In this document: positions 1-13,818 of the stretch, one piece after another
Layout: every line of letters starts with the position of its first letter
Numbering within the stretch: position 1 is the first letter of the stretch
Source: Paucimonas sp.
Lineage (GTDB): Bacteria > Pseudomonadota > Gammaproteobacteria > Pseudomonadales > Pseudomonadaceae
Reading direction: 5' to 3'
Assembly: GCA_031253995.1 (NCBI GenBank)
Contig: JAIRVG010000051.1
Location: forward strand, 1 to 32,639
DNA: 32,639 nucleotides
Program-made: the position numbers and the translations under genes
Notes under the pieces: generated by a model
The model's input: only the letters and a program-made list of their open reading frames with translations
Database searches by the model: none
What the model was told of the DNA's origin: nothing

Positions 1-87
1 TCAGGTTTTATGGCCGCTTCGCGCCCAATCGCGGATGAATCCGCTCCCACGCCGTCCCTGCTAAATCAATGAGTTATGTGTTGTTCT
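1..87 (-). repeat. Extended REP element, truncated by the window edge
   Basis: On the minus strand these 87 bases match 32362-32447 on the plus strand, with about two substitutions and one single-base indel. The unit holds a REP stem (GCGGATTCATCCGCGATTGG type) followed by a conserved tail that includes GATTTAGCAGGGACGGCGTG. A related unit, without the outer flank, lies at 29934-30098. It is REP/BIME-type, non-coding, and cut by the start of the window. Confidence 0.8.
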
Positions 88-133
88 ATGAGAGCTGGCT
101 TGCCAGCGATAGGGCCAGCACAGGCAACATAGA

Positions 134-160
134 AAAAGGCACCTGACCCAGGTGCCTTTT
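134..160. terminator. Perfect 12-bp hairpin, bidirectional terminator-like (copy 1)
   Basis: The stem AAAAGGCACCTG, loop ACC and stem CAGGTGCCTTTT pair perfectly, with A4 on one side and T4 on the other. A transcript of either strand would therefore end in a short U run. It probably ends transcription coming from upstream of the window. The identical hairpin recurs at 290-316. Confidence 0.6.
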
Positions 161-289
161 CTACACCTGCGGAAACGCTTTACAGCCCGCCAACTCATCA
201 GGTTAGACCAGCCCCCACAGGTATCGCGTGCACCGCTGACCCTGTGGGAGCTGGCTTGCCAGCGATAGGGCCAGTACAGGCAACACATG

Positions 290-316
290 AAAAGGCACCT
301 GACCCAGGTGCCTTTT
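290..316. terminator. Perfect 12-bp hairpin, bidirectional terminator-like (copy 2)
   Basis: This is the same stem-loop as at 134-160, inside the second unit of the 116-bp duplication. It lies just upstream of the candidate promoter for the antiporter gene, so it may insulate that gene from upstream transcription. Confidence 0.6.
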
Positions 317-334
317 CTACATCTGCGGAAACGC

Positions 335-365
335 TTTACAGCCCGCCAATTCATCAGGTTAGAAT
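335..365 (+). promoter_or_regulatory. Candidate sigma70 promoter for the antiporter-mscK-selO run
   Basis: TTTACA at 335-340 and TAGAAT at 360-365 form a -35/-10 pair with a 19-bp spacer (18 bp if TTAGAA is read as the -10). The first duplicate unit keeps TTTACA at 179-184, but its -10 is degraded to TAGACC. Copy 2 is therefore the likelier active one. The call rests on hexamer matching only. Confidence 0.4.
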
Positions 366-435
366 CGGTTGGCACGCGACCTGCTTGTGAACGAGGTCCA
401 CTTCTTCCCGCGATGTCCCCCCGGAGTACCTGCCT

Positions 436-2178
<1,743 letters not shown>

Positions 2179-2220
2179 ACTTCCATACAACTTCCAGCCG
2201 GTTGCACGAACTTTCTGCCT

Positions 2221-6992
<4,772 letters not shown>

Positions 6993-7006
6993 GTATTCTC
7001 AGGCCT

Positions 7007-7264
7007 CATCACTGGCAGGCAGTTCCCAATGTCAGCACAACCTTCAAGACCTGTGCAGTACCTGTGGGAGCTGGCTTGCCAGCGATGGGGCCAGAAAGAA
7101 CACCACACAATCACTGGTCCTCAGAGGGGCCTGAGATCTTTTTTCTGACCTGACTGATGCAGTGCCCTTCAGGGCCCCATCGCTGGCAAGCCAGCTCCCA
7201 CAGGGTCAGCACAATCTTCAAGGTCTGCGCAGTACCTGTGGGAGCTGGCTTGCCAGCGATAAGG
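7007..7264. repeat. Cluster of REP elements between selO and trxC
   Basis: Three good REP cores occur: forward at about 7057-7080, reverse at about 7178-7204 and forward at about 7230-7260. A degenerate reverse copy lies near 7007-7030. Each good core carries GGGAGCTGGCTTGCCAGCGAT or its complement. The alternating orientation is BIME-like. Stretches resembling TCAGCACAATCTTCAAG next to the cores are also repeated. The rest of the 345-bp gap (6993-7337) shows no credible gene. Confidence 0.85.
7120..7144 (+). terminator. Possible intrinsic terminator after selO
   Basis: CTCAG at 7120-7124 pairs with CTGAG at 7131-7135 across the loop AGGGGC, and T6 follows at 7139-7144. The stem is only 5 bp, so termination would be weak. 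Its place inside the REP cluster fits the end of the selO transcript. Confidence 0.35.
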
Positions 7265-7337
7265 CCCGCAAGACCATTGAAAACTCCGGGTCCCACCGCC
7301 ACATACCCAGCAACACCCGCGCCCGGACCCAATCCCC

Positions 7338-7772
7338 ATGACCAACCCCCTCCTGATCCCCTGCCCCCACTGCAACGGCCTCAACCGCATCCCCGCCGAC
7401 CGCCTCGGCGACACGCCGAAATGCGGCCGCTGCAAGGGGCCGGTCCTGCTGTCCCAGCCCTTCGACCTGAAACAGTCCGACTACAGCAGCCAGATCAAGG
7501 GCGACCTGCCCCTGCTGGTCGACGTCTGGGCCGACTGGTGCGGCCCGTGCAAATCCTTCGCCCCGGTCTTCGAACAGGCCGCACGACAGCTGGCCGGACG
7601 CTGCCGGCTGGCGAAACTGGACAGTGAAGCCAACCGCGAACTGGCTGGCCAATTGGGCATCCGCTCGATTCCCAGCCTGATCCTGTTCAAGAACGGCCGG
7701 GAAGTCGCACGCCAGAGCGGCGCATTCCCACTCCAGCAATTGCTGGAGTGGCTGCGCACTCAAGGCATCTAG
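7338..7772 (+). CDS. trxC: Thioredoxin 2 (zinc-containing thioredoxin)
   Basis: This 144-residue cytoplasmic thioredoxin reduces disulfides using electrons from thioredoxin reductase. The N-terminal zinc ribbon is visible as CPHC (9-12) and CGRC (29-32), which separates TrxC from TrxA. The thioredoxin fold follows, with active site WCGPC (Cys68 and Cys71) and the cis-proline stretch RSIPSL near 112. In E. coli trxC responds to oxidative stress (OxyR); no OxyR site could be recognised here. It converges on the parA-like gene with only 10 bp between the two stop codons. The start ATG follows a run of C-rich sequence with no obvious Shine-Dalgarno. Confidence 0.95.
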   Translation: MTNPLLIPCPHCNGLNRIPADRLGDTPKCGRCKGPVLLSQPFDLKQSDYSSQIKGDLPLLVDVWADWCGPCKSFAPVFEQAARQLAGRCRLAKLDSEANRELAGQLGIRSIPSLILFKNGREVARQSGAFPLQQLLEWLRTQGI

Positions 7773-7782
7773 GCTTTTTACC

Positions 7783-8556
7783 CTAGGCGTTTTCTTCCAG
7801 AAGGGAATGCAGCTCGACGAACTGCTGGGTCAGCTTGTGCCGCGGTTCCAGATGAATCAGCGGCAAGCTCGCCTCATGTGACTCACGCATCTTCACCGAG
7901 CTGTTGAGGTACACCGGCAACACCGGCAATCCCTCGGCCAGCAACTCGTCGAGCATCTGCTGCGGCAGGCTGGCCCGCGGCTGGAACTGGTTGACCACGA
8001 TCCCTTCGACCTGCAGGGCTTCGTTGTGGTCTTCCTTCAGCTCTTCAAGCTCCGACAACAGTCCATACAGCGCCTGGCGCGAGAAGCTGTCGCAGTCGAA
8101 GGGAATCAGCACGCGATCAGCCGCGATCAACGCCGAAACCGCGTAAAAATTCAACGCTGGCGGCGTGTCGAGGTAGATCCGCTCGTAGTCCTCGTCCAGC
8201 TCGTCGAGCAACTTTCGCAGCTTGTTGATCTTGTGCTTGGCCTCAAGCTTTGGCTGCAGGTCGGCCAGCTCCGGCGTGGCCGTGACCACGTGCAGGTTGT
8301 CGAACGGGGTCTCGTAGATATCCACCTTGTTCTTCTTGGCGAACGGCCCCGACGACAGGGTCTGCTTGAAGAAGTCGGCAATCCCCATGGGAATGTCCTC
8401 GCCGGTCAGGCCGGTGAGGTACTGGGTGGAGTTGGCCTGGGCATCCAGGTCGATCAGCAGGGTCCGATAGCCTTCACTGGCACTCACCGCCGCAAGATTG
8501 CAGGCGATGCTGGACTTGCCGACGCCACCTTTCTGATTGAACACCACGCGCCGCAT
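7783..8556 (-). CDS. Stand-alone ParA-family ATPase
   Basis: The 257-residue protein is a deviant Walker-A ATPase of the ParA/MinD superfamily. KGGVGKS at 9-15 carries the signature lysine K9, [12 protein letters not shown] gives the A' motif, and IYLDTPPAL gives Walker B. Such proteins position plasmids, chromosomes, chemoreceptor arrays or other large complexes on the nucleoid or membrane. No ParB gene or parS-like repeat is seen next to it, and both neighbours (trxC and the APE operon) are unrelated, so the cargo is unknown. The start is supported by a strong GGAGG on the minus strand about 8 nt upstream. It is divergent from the APE operon across a 315-bp region. Confidence 0.88.
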   Translation of the reverse strand: MRRVVFNQKGGVGKSSIACNLAAVSASEGYRTLLIDLDAQANSTQYLTGLTGEDIPMGIADFFKQTLSSGPFAKKNKVDIYETPFDNLHVVTATPELADLQPKLEAKHKINKLRKLLDELDEDYERIYLDTPPALNFYAVSALIAADRVLIPFDCDSFSRQALYGLLSELEELKEDHNEALQVEGIVVNQFQPRASLPQQMLDELLAEGLPVLPVYLNSSVKMRESHEASLPLIHLEPRHKLTQQFVELHSLLEENA

Positions 8557-8871
8557 GGAAAAGACCTCCGTGTTTCAAAGAATGACCGAGTATGTGTTCA
8601 GCCCGCGGGATTGACCAGCACGGAAAGACTCAAGAGATCGCAAAAGCGACCGACAACAGGTGCGGGCCGCCTGTCGGGAAAAGCCGCTCGGGCGAAATGG
8701 CCGTTGCGTTTGAAGGTCTGTTCTCTCAGTCAGCTTCGTAACCAATAGCAATACATTGTTTGCTTGAGGCCCCTTGCACCGGGATAATGCCCGGCACTCG
8801 GCGATTTCGCCCTGCAGGCCGTTGCTCCGAGTCACCCTCGGCATGGAAGTCCCTCAGGGCGAGTACACACC
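8557..8871. promoter_or_regulatory. Divergent regulatory region between parA-like gene and APE operon
   Basis: This 315-bp gap has no credible ORF of its own. It holds the parA-like gene's ribosome binding site (about 8564-8572, minus strand), the candidate APE promoter at 8760-8788, and a leader of about 77 nt before the first APE codon. A CCGGG-N6-CCGGG-complement palindrome overlaps the -10 (8779-8794). No regulator gene sits next to the operon start. Confidence 0.6.
8760..8788 (+). promoter_or_regulatory. Candidate sigma70 promoter of the aryl polyene operon
   Basis: TTGCTT at 8760-8765 and GATAAT at 8783-8788 are separated by an ideal 17 bp. Transcription would start near 8795. The inverted repeat CCGGG (8779-8783) / CCCGG (8790-8794) straddles the -10 and could be an operator or an initial-transcript hairpin. 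This is the best promoter match seen upstream of the 21-gene run. Confidence 0.5.
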
Positions 8872-9585
8872 TTGATTACATTCAATATCAGCCAATGGCG
8901 CGCCTGGGCGCCCGGGCGCTCGACGACTGCGCACTGGCAACAGTGGAGCCGCGGTGAATGCCCGACCGACAGCGCGGACGCAGCGCCGGACGTGGCGTTC
9001 CTGCCTGCCATGCAGCGCCGCCGCCTGAGCCGCCTGGCGCGCATGGCGTTCGCCGTGGGCTGGCCGCTGGCCGAAGGCCTGGAGCACCTGCCGCTGGTGT
9101 TCGTCTCCCGCCATGGCGAAACCCCGCGCACCTTCGAGATCCTCAGCGACCTGAGCAACGGCGAGCCGCTCTCGCCCACCCAGTTCAGCCTCTCCGTGCA
9201 CAACGCGGTGATCGGCCTGTGGTCGATCATGCGCGGCGAAACCAGCGAAATGACCGCCATTGCCGCCGAAGGCGACGGCTTCGAGCAGGGTGTGGTAGAA
9301 GCCGCCGGCCTGTTGCATGACGGCGCCCCGGCCGTCCTGCTGATCGTCGCCGAAGAACAGCCGCCCGAAGCCTACCGCCCGTGGATCACCGATGTCCCCT
9401 GCGACTACGCCCTTGGCCTGCTGCTGACCCCCGGCACGGACTGGAGCCTGTCCCTGGGCGGCGACCCGGCCCCACCCGCCAGCGAATGTCATCCCCTGAG
9501 CTGGCTGCGCTGCCTGCTCGAAGAACGCACCACCTGCACCCACAGCCTCAAGGACCGCACATGGAACTGGCATCGCAAGGCCTGA
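8872..9585 (+). CDS. Short beta-ketoacyl synthase-like protein (APE chain-length-factor type)
   Basis: This 237-residue protein resembles the N-terminal ketosynthase domain of the 'beta-ketoacyl synthase chain length factor' proteins of APE clusters (MITFNISQWRAWAPG start). At about 240 residues it is little more than half a normal ketosynthase. The stretch LSPTQFSLSVHNAVIGLWSI lies where a ketosynthase would have its nucleophile elbow, and it has no catalytic Cys. It also lacks the His-His pair. It probably pairs with the complete ketosynthase at 23219-24406 as a non-catalytic partner (ApeC-like, by analogy). The TTG start at 8872 is the only reasonable one in frame. It overlaps the next gene by 25 nt. 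Confidence 0.82.
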   Translation: MITFNISQWRAWAPGRSTTAHWQQWSRGECPTDSADAAPDVAFLPAMQRRRLSRLARMAFAVGWPLAEGLEHLPLVFVSRHGETPRTFEILSDLSNGEPLSPTQFSLSVHNAVIGLWSIMRGETSEMTAIAAEGDGFEQGVVEAAGLLHDGAPAVLLIVAEEQPPEAYRPWITDVPCDYALGLLLTPGTDWSLSLGGDPAPPASECHPLSWLRCLLEERTTCTHSLKDRTWNWHRKA

Positions 9586-10373
9586 ACCGCCCGCGTGACG
9601 CCTGGCACTGGCGTCTGCTGGCCACTGCCCTGAGCTTCCTGCTGTTCGGGCTCGGCGGCCTGTGCCTGCGCCTGCTGGTGTTCCCGCTGCTGGCCTGCCT
9701 GCCGGGCGACCGCCTGCGCCACCGTGAGCGGGCCCGGCACACCATCAGCTGGCTGTTCTGGCGCTTCATCCGCTTCATGGCCGCCTGCGGCGTGCTCACC
9801 TACAGCGTGGAGGGCGCCGAGCGACTGGGACGGCCTGGGCAGATGATCATCGCCAACCACCCGTCGCTGATCGACGTGGTGTTCCTCATCGGCCTGGTGC
9901 GCAAGAGCAACTGCGTGGTCAAGCAGAGCCTGTTCGCCAACCCCTTCACCCGCGGCCCGGTGACCTCGGCGCAGTACATCAGCAACGACGGCAGCATGGA
10001 CATGCTCGACACCGCCGTCCAATCCCTGCAAGACGGCCAGACCCTGGTGATCTTCCCCGAAGGCACCCGCACCGAGCCCGGCAAGCCCCCCTCTTTCCAC
10101 CGCGGCGCAGCGGCCATCGCCCTGCGCGGCGCACGGGTGATCACCCCGGTGACCATCAAGGTCACCCCCACCACCCTGACCAAATGCGAACCCTGGTACC
10201 GCATCCCGGACCGCCGCGTGCACTTCAGCCTGCGGGTCGGCAGCGACATCGACCCACAGGCCTTCGCCAGCCAGGGCCCGGCGCCACAAGCCTCGCGCAA
10301 ACTCAACGACCATTTGCACCAGTACTTCATCAAGGAGCTCGCAGAAGATGAGCAATCCCCAACTGAACCATGA
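9561..10373 (+). CDS. Lysophospholipid acyltransferase-like protein (PlsC family), APE operon
   Basis: The 270-residue membrane-associated acyltransferase starts at the ATG at 9561, inside the end of the previous gene. A hydrophobic segment (about 15-45) precedes the PlsC core: NHPSLID supplies the HX4D catalytic pair His100-Asp105, and FPEGTRTEPGK is the acceptor-binding motif. In APE clusters such enzymes are thought to help build the lipid anchor onto which the polyene is loaded. The acyl donor and acceptor are not known from sequence. Its last 26 nt overlap the first ACP gene, which is consistent with an acyl-ACP donor. Confidence 0.85.
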   Translation: MELASQGLNRPRDAWHWRLLATALSFLLFGLGGLCLRLLVFPLLACLPGDRLRHRERARHTISWLFWRFIRFMAACGVLTYSVEGAERLGRPGQMIIANHPSLIDVVFLIGLVRKSNCVVKQSLFANPFTRGPVTSAQYISNDGSMDMLDTAVQSLQDGQTLVIFPEGTRTEPGKPPSFHRGAAAIALRGARVITPVTIKVTPTTLTKCEPWYRIPDRRVHFSLRVGSDIDPQAFASQGPAPQASRKLNDHLHQYFIKELAEDEQSPTEP

Positions 10374-10614
10374 CATCAAAGACCTGATCATCGAGGCCCT
10401 GGGCCTCGAAGACATCAGCGCGGACGACATCGGCGACGAACAGACCCTGTTCGGCGAAGGCCTGGGCCTGGACTCGGTGGACGCCCTCGAACTCGGCCTG
10501 GCGATCCAGAAGCGCTATGGCATCAAGATCGACGCCGACGCCAAGGACACCCGCTCGCACTTCACCAACGTGGCCAGCCTGGCCGCCTTCGTCACCGCCA
10601 AACAGGCCGCCTGA
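10348..10614 (+). CDS. Acyl carrier protein 1 (APE operon)
   Basis: This 88-residue acyl carrier protein has the phosphopantetheine attachment site GLGLDSVDALEL, with Ser43 as the modified residue. Four short helices, acidic overall, are as expected. It is the first of two ACPs encoded back to back, corresponding to the ApeE/ApeF pair of characterised clusters; which one carries starter and which the growing polyene cannot be told here. AAGGAG lies about 10 nt before the ATG. The gene overlaps the acyltransferase upstream and is 9 bp from the second ACP. Confidence 0.93.
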   Translation: MSNPQLNHDIKDLIIEALGLEDISADDIGDEQTLFGEGLGLDSVDALELGLAIQKRYGIKIDADAKDTRSHFTNVASLAAFVTAKQAA

Positions 10615-10623
10615 GAACGCACC

Positions 10624-10878
10624 ATGCAAACCCGCGAAGACATCTTCAACACCCTGCGCGACGCGCTGGTGGAACTGTTCGAACTGGACGCCGAGCGCGT
10701 CACCCTGGACGCCAACCTCTACGAGGACCTGGAGATCGACAGCATCGATGCCATCGACCTGATCGACCACATCAAGCGCCAGACCGGCAAGAAAATCGCC
10801 GCCGAGGAATTCAAGGCCGTGCGCACTGTCAACGACGTGGTCGAAGCGGTGTACCGCCTGGTCGCCGCCGAGGCATGA
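10624..10878 (+). CDS. Acyl carrier protein 2 (APE operon)
   Basis: The second 84-residue ACP has its phosphopantetheine serine at Ser40 in DLEIDSIDAIDLI. It is clearly diverged from ACP 1 (DSIDA against DSVDA, different flanks), which suggests that the two have distinct partners. No phosphopantetheinyl transferase gene lies in this operon. The last codons overlap the next ORF in an ATGA junction. Confidence 0.93.
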   Translation: MQTREDIFNTLRDALVELFELDAERVTLDANLYEDLEIDSIDAIDLIDHIKRQTGKKIAAEEFKAVRTVNDVVEAVYRLVAAEA

Positions 10879-11420
10879 AACGCCTGATCGGGCTCGGGCT
10901 GGTCCTGGCCGGCCTGCTGTACCCGTTCGCGGTGCACTTCGGCATGGCGCACTTCGCGCCCTGGCAATTCGGCCTGCTGCTGGGCGGGCTGTGGCTGGCC
11001 CGCGCCCTGACCCAGCCGCACAACCCCAGCGCACGCTGGATGGCCCTGGTAGCGATCGCCTTCTGCGGCCTGCTGGCACTGATCGACGACCCGGCGCTGC
11101 TGCGCTGGTACCCGGTGCTGATCAGCGCTTTCATGCTCGCCCTGTTCGGTTCCAGCCTGAAGGTCGGCATGCCCATGGCCGAGCGCCTGGCGCGCCTGAC
11201 CGACCCGGACCTGCCGCAGAAGGCGGTGCGCTACACGCGGCGGGTGACCGAGGTGTGGAGCGCCTTCTTCCTGGTCAACGGCCTGGTCGCCGCGGCATTG
11301 ACCCTGTGGGCGCCGCTGGCCTGGTGGACCCTTTACAACGGCCTGATCGCCTATGGACTGATGGGCCTGCTGTTCGCCATCGAATGGCTGATACGACAAC
11401 GCGTACGAGGACGCTCATGA
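10875..11420 (+). CDS. Small polytopic membrane protein, COG4648-like (APE operon)
   Basis: The 181-residue protein has about five to six hydrophobic segments and a short charged loop near 100-115 (MAERLARLTDPDLPQKAVR). It resembles a conserved inner-membrane family, which I recall as COG4648, found regularly in APE clusters between the ACPs and the AMP ligase. The function is unknown. Its fixed position and ATGA overlaps on both sides argue for a role in membrane anchoring or assembly of the APE machinery. No catalytic motif is recognised. Confidence 0.8.
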   Translation: MKRLIGLGLVLAGLLYPFAVHFGMAHFAPWQFGLLLGGLWLARALTQPHNPSARWMALVAIAFCGLLALIDDPALLRWYPVLISAFMLALFGSSLKVGMPMAERLARLTDPDLPQKAVRYTRRVTEVWSAFFLVNGLVAAALTLWAPLAWWTLYNGLIAYGLMGLLFAIEWLIRQRVRGRS

Positions 11421-13087
11421 AATGGATCAACCTTGAGCAGCTGTTGTGGCCGACCGAGGCCCCGCGCCCGGTCAGCCACGCCCAGGCGTTGAGCCACGCG
11501 CAACTCTGCGAGCAGGCCCTGCAACTGGCCGCCGGCCTGCAGCAGCGCGGCGTGCGCCGCCTGGCGATCTACCTGGAAGACGCCGCCGAGCTGGCGGTGG
11601 CCCTGCTCGGTGCCTGGCGCGCCGGGGTCGAGGTGCTGCTGCCCGCCGACCTGCAGGAACAGACCCGCCAGCGCTGGGACGTCGAGGTCGACCTGTGGCT
11701 GAGCGAGCAAGACCAGCGCCCCGCCGACCTGTTCGCCGCCCCCTTGCCCGCCGCCGACCTGGACCTCGACGCCTGTCGCCTGAGCCTGTGCACCTCCGGC
11801 TCCACCGGCGCGCCGAAGCGCATCGACAAGTGCCTGCGCCAGCTGGCAAACGAAGTGAACAACCTCGAAGCCCTGTGGGGCGCTGGCCTGGGCAACGCCT
11901 GCATCATTGGCAGCGTCGCCACCCAGCATATCTACGGCCTGCTGTTCCGCGTGCTCTGGCCGCTGTGCGCCGGGCGCACCTTCGTCCGCCGCCAGTTGCC
12001 CTTCCCCGAAGACCTGCAACGGGCCAGCCGCGAGCACCCGGCCTTTGCCTGGGTGGCCAGCCCGGCGCTGCTCAAGCGCATGGGCGACAACCTCGACTGG
12101 CCGGCCCTGAGCGAAGTGCGCCGGGTGTTTTCCTCCGGCGGCGAACTGCCCGCCGAAGCCGCCCGCGACCTGCACCAGCGCCTCGGCCAGTGGCCAGCGG
12201 AAATCCTCGGCAGTTCGGAAACCGGCGGCATCGCCTGGCGCCAGGGCGACAGCCTGTGGCAGCCGTTCGCCGGCATCCGCCTGAGCCAGAACGACGACGG
12301 CGCGCTGTGCATCGAATCGCCGTACCTGCCTGCCGGGCATATCGAGCACAGTGCCGACGCCGTGAGCTTCGACGGCAACGGTCATTTCCGCCTGCTCGGG
12401 CGTTTGGACCGCATCGTCAAGCTGGAAGAAAAGCGCATCGCCCTGCCGATGCTGGAACAGGCGCTGCTCCAGCATCCGTGGGTCGAGGACGCGCGCCTGG
12501 GGGTGATCCACGGCGGTCGCGCCGCCCTCGGCGCCCTGCTGCAGCTCAGCGCCAGCGGCCTGCATGCCCTGCGCAACCAGGGCCGCCGCGCCGTCACCGA
12601 AACCCTGCGCGGGCACCTGCGCCCGCACTGCGAGGCGCTGGCCCTGCCGCGCCGCTGGCGCCTGCTGCGGCAACTGCCGTACACCGCCCAGGGCAAGCTG
12701 CCGCAATCGCTGGTCGATACCCTGCTGATGGCGCCGCGTCCCACCGGCCCCGACGTGCTCGGTGAAGAACGCCACGACGGCGAGCTGCACCTGACCCTGG
12801 GCATCTCCGGCGACCTCGCCTATTTCAACGGCCATTTCCCGCAGACCCCGGTGCTGCCCGGCGTGGTCCAGGTCGACTGGGCCATCGCCCTCGGCCAGCC
12901 GCTGCTCGACCAGCCACGGCGCTTCGCCGGTATGGAAGTGCTGAAGTTCCAGCAACTGGTGCGCCCTGGCGATCAACTGTTGCTGACCCTGCGCTTCGAG
13001 GCCGAGCGCGGCAAGCTGTACTTCGCCTACACCTGCGACGGCAAACCCTGCTCCAGCGGCCGCATCCTCCTGGAGGCCGGCCAGTGA
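11417..13087 (+). CDS. AMP-dependent acyl(aryl)-ACP ligase fused to hot-dog dehydratase
   Basis: This 556-residue fusion has an N-terminal ANL adenylating domain (about 1-440) with the P-loop TSGSTGAPK at 126-134 and the core motif [11 protein letters not shown] near 270. It should activate an aromatic acid starter and load it onto an ACP (ApeH role). The C-terminal 100 residues are a FabA/FabZ-like hot-dog domain, with YFNGHFP (His473) followed by VLPG; this is the 3-hydroxyacyl-ACP dehydratase role of ApeI. In characterised clusters I recall these as separate genes. The ATG at 11417 overlaps the upstream stop (ATGA), and homology starts at once ([11 protein letters not shown]). Confidence 0.88.
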   Translation: MKWINLEQLLWPTEAPRPVSHAQALSHAQLCEQALQLAAGLQQRGVRRLAIYLEDAAELAVALLGAWRAGVEVLLPADLQEQTRQRWDVEVDLWLSEQDQRPADLFAAPLPAADLDLDACRLSLCTSGSTGAPKRIDKCLRQLANEVNNLEALWGAGLGNACIIGSVATQHIYGLLFRVLWPLCAGRTFVRRQLPFPEDLQRASREHPAFAWVASPALLKRMGDNLDWPALSEVRRVFSSGGELPAEAARDLHQRLGQWPAEILGSSETGGIAWRQGDSLWQPFAGIRLSQNDDGALCIESPYLPAGHIEHSADAVSFDGNGHFRLLGRLDRIVKLEEKRIALPMLEQALLQHPWVEDARLGVIHGGRAALGALLQLSASGLHALRNQGRRAVTETLRGHLRPHCEALALPRRWRLLRQLPYTAQGKLPQSLVDTLLMAPRPTGPDVLGEERHDGELHLTLGISGDLAYFNGHFPQTPVLPGVVQVDWAIALGQPLLDQPRRFAGMEVLKFQQLVRPGDQLLLTLRFEAERGKLYFAYTCDGKPCSSGRILLEAGQ

Positions 13088-13818
13088 ACAAGCCCTGCGC
13101 GGTCATCCCGGTGTACAACCACGAACTCGCCGTGCCCGCGGTCGTCGCCGACCTGCGCGCCGCCGGCCTGCCCTGCGTGCTGGTGGACGACGCCAGCAGC
13201 CCGGCCTGCGCCGCGGTGCTGCGCCAGTTGTCGACCGAGCCAGACACCTGGCTGGTACAACTGCCGGTCAACCAGGGCAAGGGCGGCGCGGTCATGGCCG
13301 GCCTGCGCGAAGCGGCGCGGCTGGGCTTCAGCCATGCCCTGCAGGTGGACGCCGACGGCCAGCACGACCTGGCCGATGTCGCCCGCTTCCTCGACCAGTC
13401 CCGCGAACATCCGCAATCGCTGATCTGCGGTTATCCACAGTACGACGCCAGCGTCCCAAAGGGTCGCCTGTACGCCCGCTACCTGACCCACGTCTGGGTG
13501 TGGATCAACAGCCTGTCGCTGAAGATTCCCGACTCCATGTGCGGCTTCCGCGTCTACCCGCTGCCGCCGGTGCTGGCCCTGATCGACAAGGTGGATCTTG
13601 GCCGGCGCATGGACTTCGACCCGGAAGTGCTGGTACGCCTGTCCTGGCGCAACCAGCCGATGCAGTGGCTGCCGACCAAGGTGCACTACCCGCAGGACGG
13701 CCTCTCGCACTTTCGCCTGTTCCACGACAACGCGCTGATCTCGAAGATGCACACCAAGCTGTTCTTCGGCATGTTGCTGCGTGCACCGGTGATTCTCTGG
13801 CGGCGGTGGACGGCATGA
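13084..13818 (+). CDS. GT2 family glycosyltransferase (APE operon)
   Basis: The 244-residue GT-A fold glycosyltransferase carries the nucleotide-sugar motifs IPVYNHE (near 10), LVDDASS (near 38) and the DXD-type metal site VDADGQH with Asp89 and Asp91. It lacks C-terminal membrane helices of the polysaccharide-synthase type and has only a short hydrophobic C-terminus. It probably adds a sugar to the APE lipid or its acceptor. In some APE clusters the GT2 and the following acyltransferase are one protein; here they are two ORFs joined by a 4-nt overlap. Confidence 0.88.
   Translation: MNKPCAVIPVYNHELAVPAVVADLRAAGLPCVLVDDASSPACAAVLRQLSTEPDTWLVQLPVNQGKGGAVMAGLREAARLGFSHALQVDADGQHDLADVARFLDQSREHPQSLICGYPQYDASVPKGRLYARYLTHVWVWINSLSLKIPDSMCGFRVYPLPPVLALIDKVDLGRRMDFDPEVLVRLSWRNQPMQWLPTKVHYPQDGLSHFRLFHDNALISKMHTKLFFGMLLRAPVILWRRWTA

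Larger units (their letters stand above)
92..363. repeat. 116-bp direct duplication upstream of the antiporter gene
   Basis: Bases 92-207 are repeated at 248-363, offset 156, with only about six or seven differences. Each copy begins with a REP-like core (GAGCTGGCTTGCCAGCGAT), continues through a 12-bp perfect hairpin, and ends in a TTTACA...GGTTAGA stretch that resembles a promoter. The 40 bp between the copies carries another degenerate REP half. The duplication is seen directly. A recombination or REP-associated origin is inferred. Confidence 0.9.

Noticed and set aside
1..435. Repeats at the left edge considered as a CRISPR array
   Set aside because: Only two 116-bp units with a 40-bp spacer occur, and they contain REP cores and a terminator hairpin. 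There are no short regular repeats and no cas genes.
7769..7786. CTAGG...CCTAG inverted repeat between trxC and the parA-like gene as a bidirectional terminator
   Set aside because: The stem is only 5 bp, overlaps both stop codons, and its T run lies in the loop rather than after the stem. Too weak to call.
8026..8748. Plus-strand 240-residue open frame across the parA-like gene and the APE promoter region
   Set aside because: It is mostly antisense to the ParA ATPase, and its 3' part covers the intergenic region with no family resemblance.
8557..8871. Small RNA or riboswitch in the APE leader
   Set aside because: No strong conserved fold, terminator or anti-terminator pair was recognised beyond the short palindrome at the -10.
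11351..12976. Long minus-strand open frame opposite the AMP ligase-dehydratase gene
   Set aside because: Composition and position show it is the shadow of the ligase gene; it has no motifs or ribosome binding site. The same applies to the long antisense frames at 14707-16272, 17153-19066, 19405-20847 and 23186-24418.
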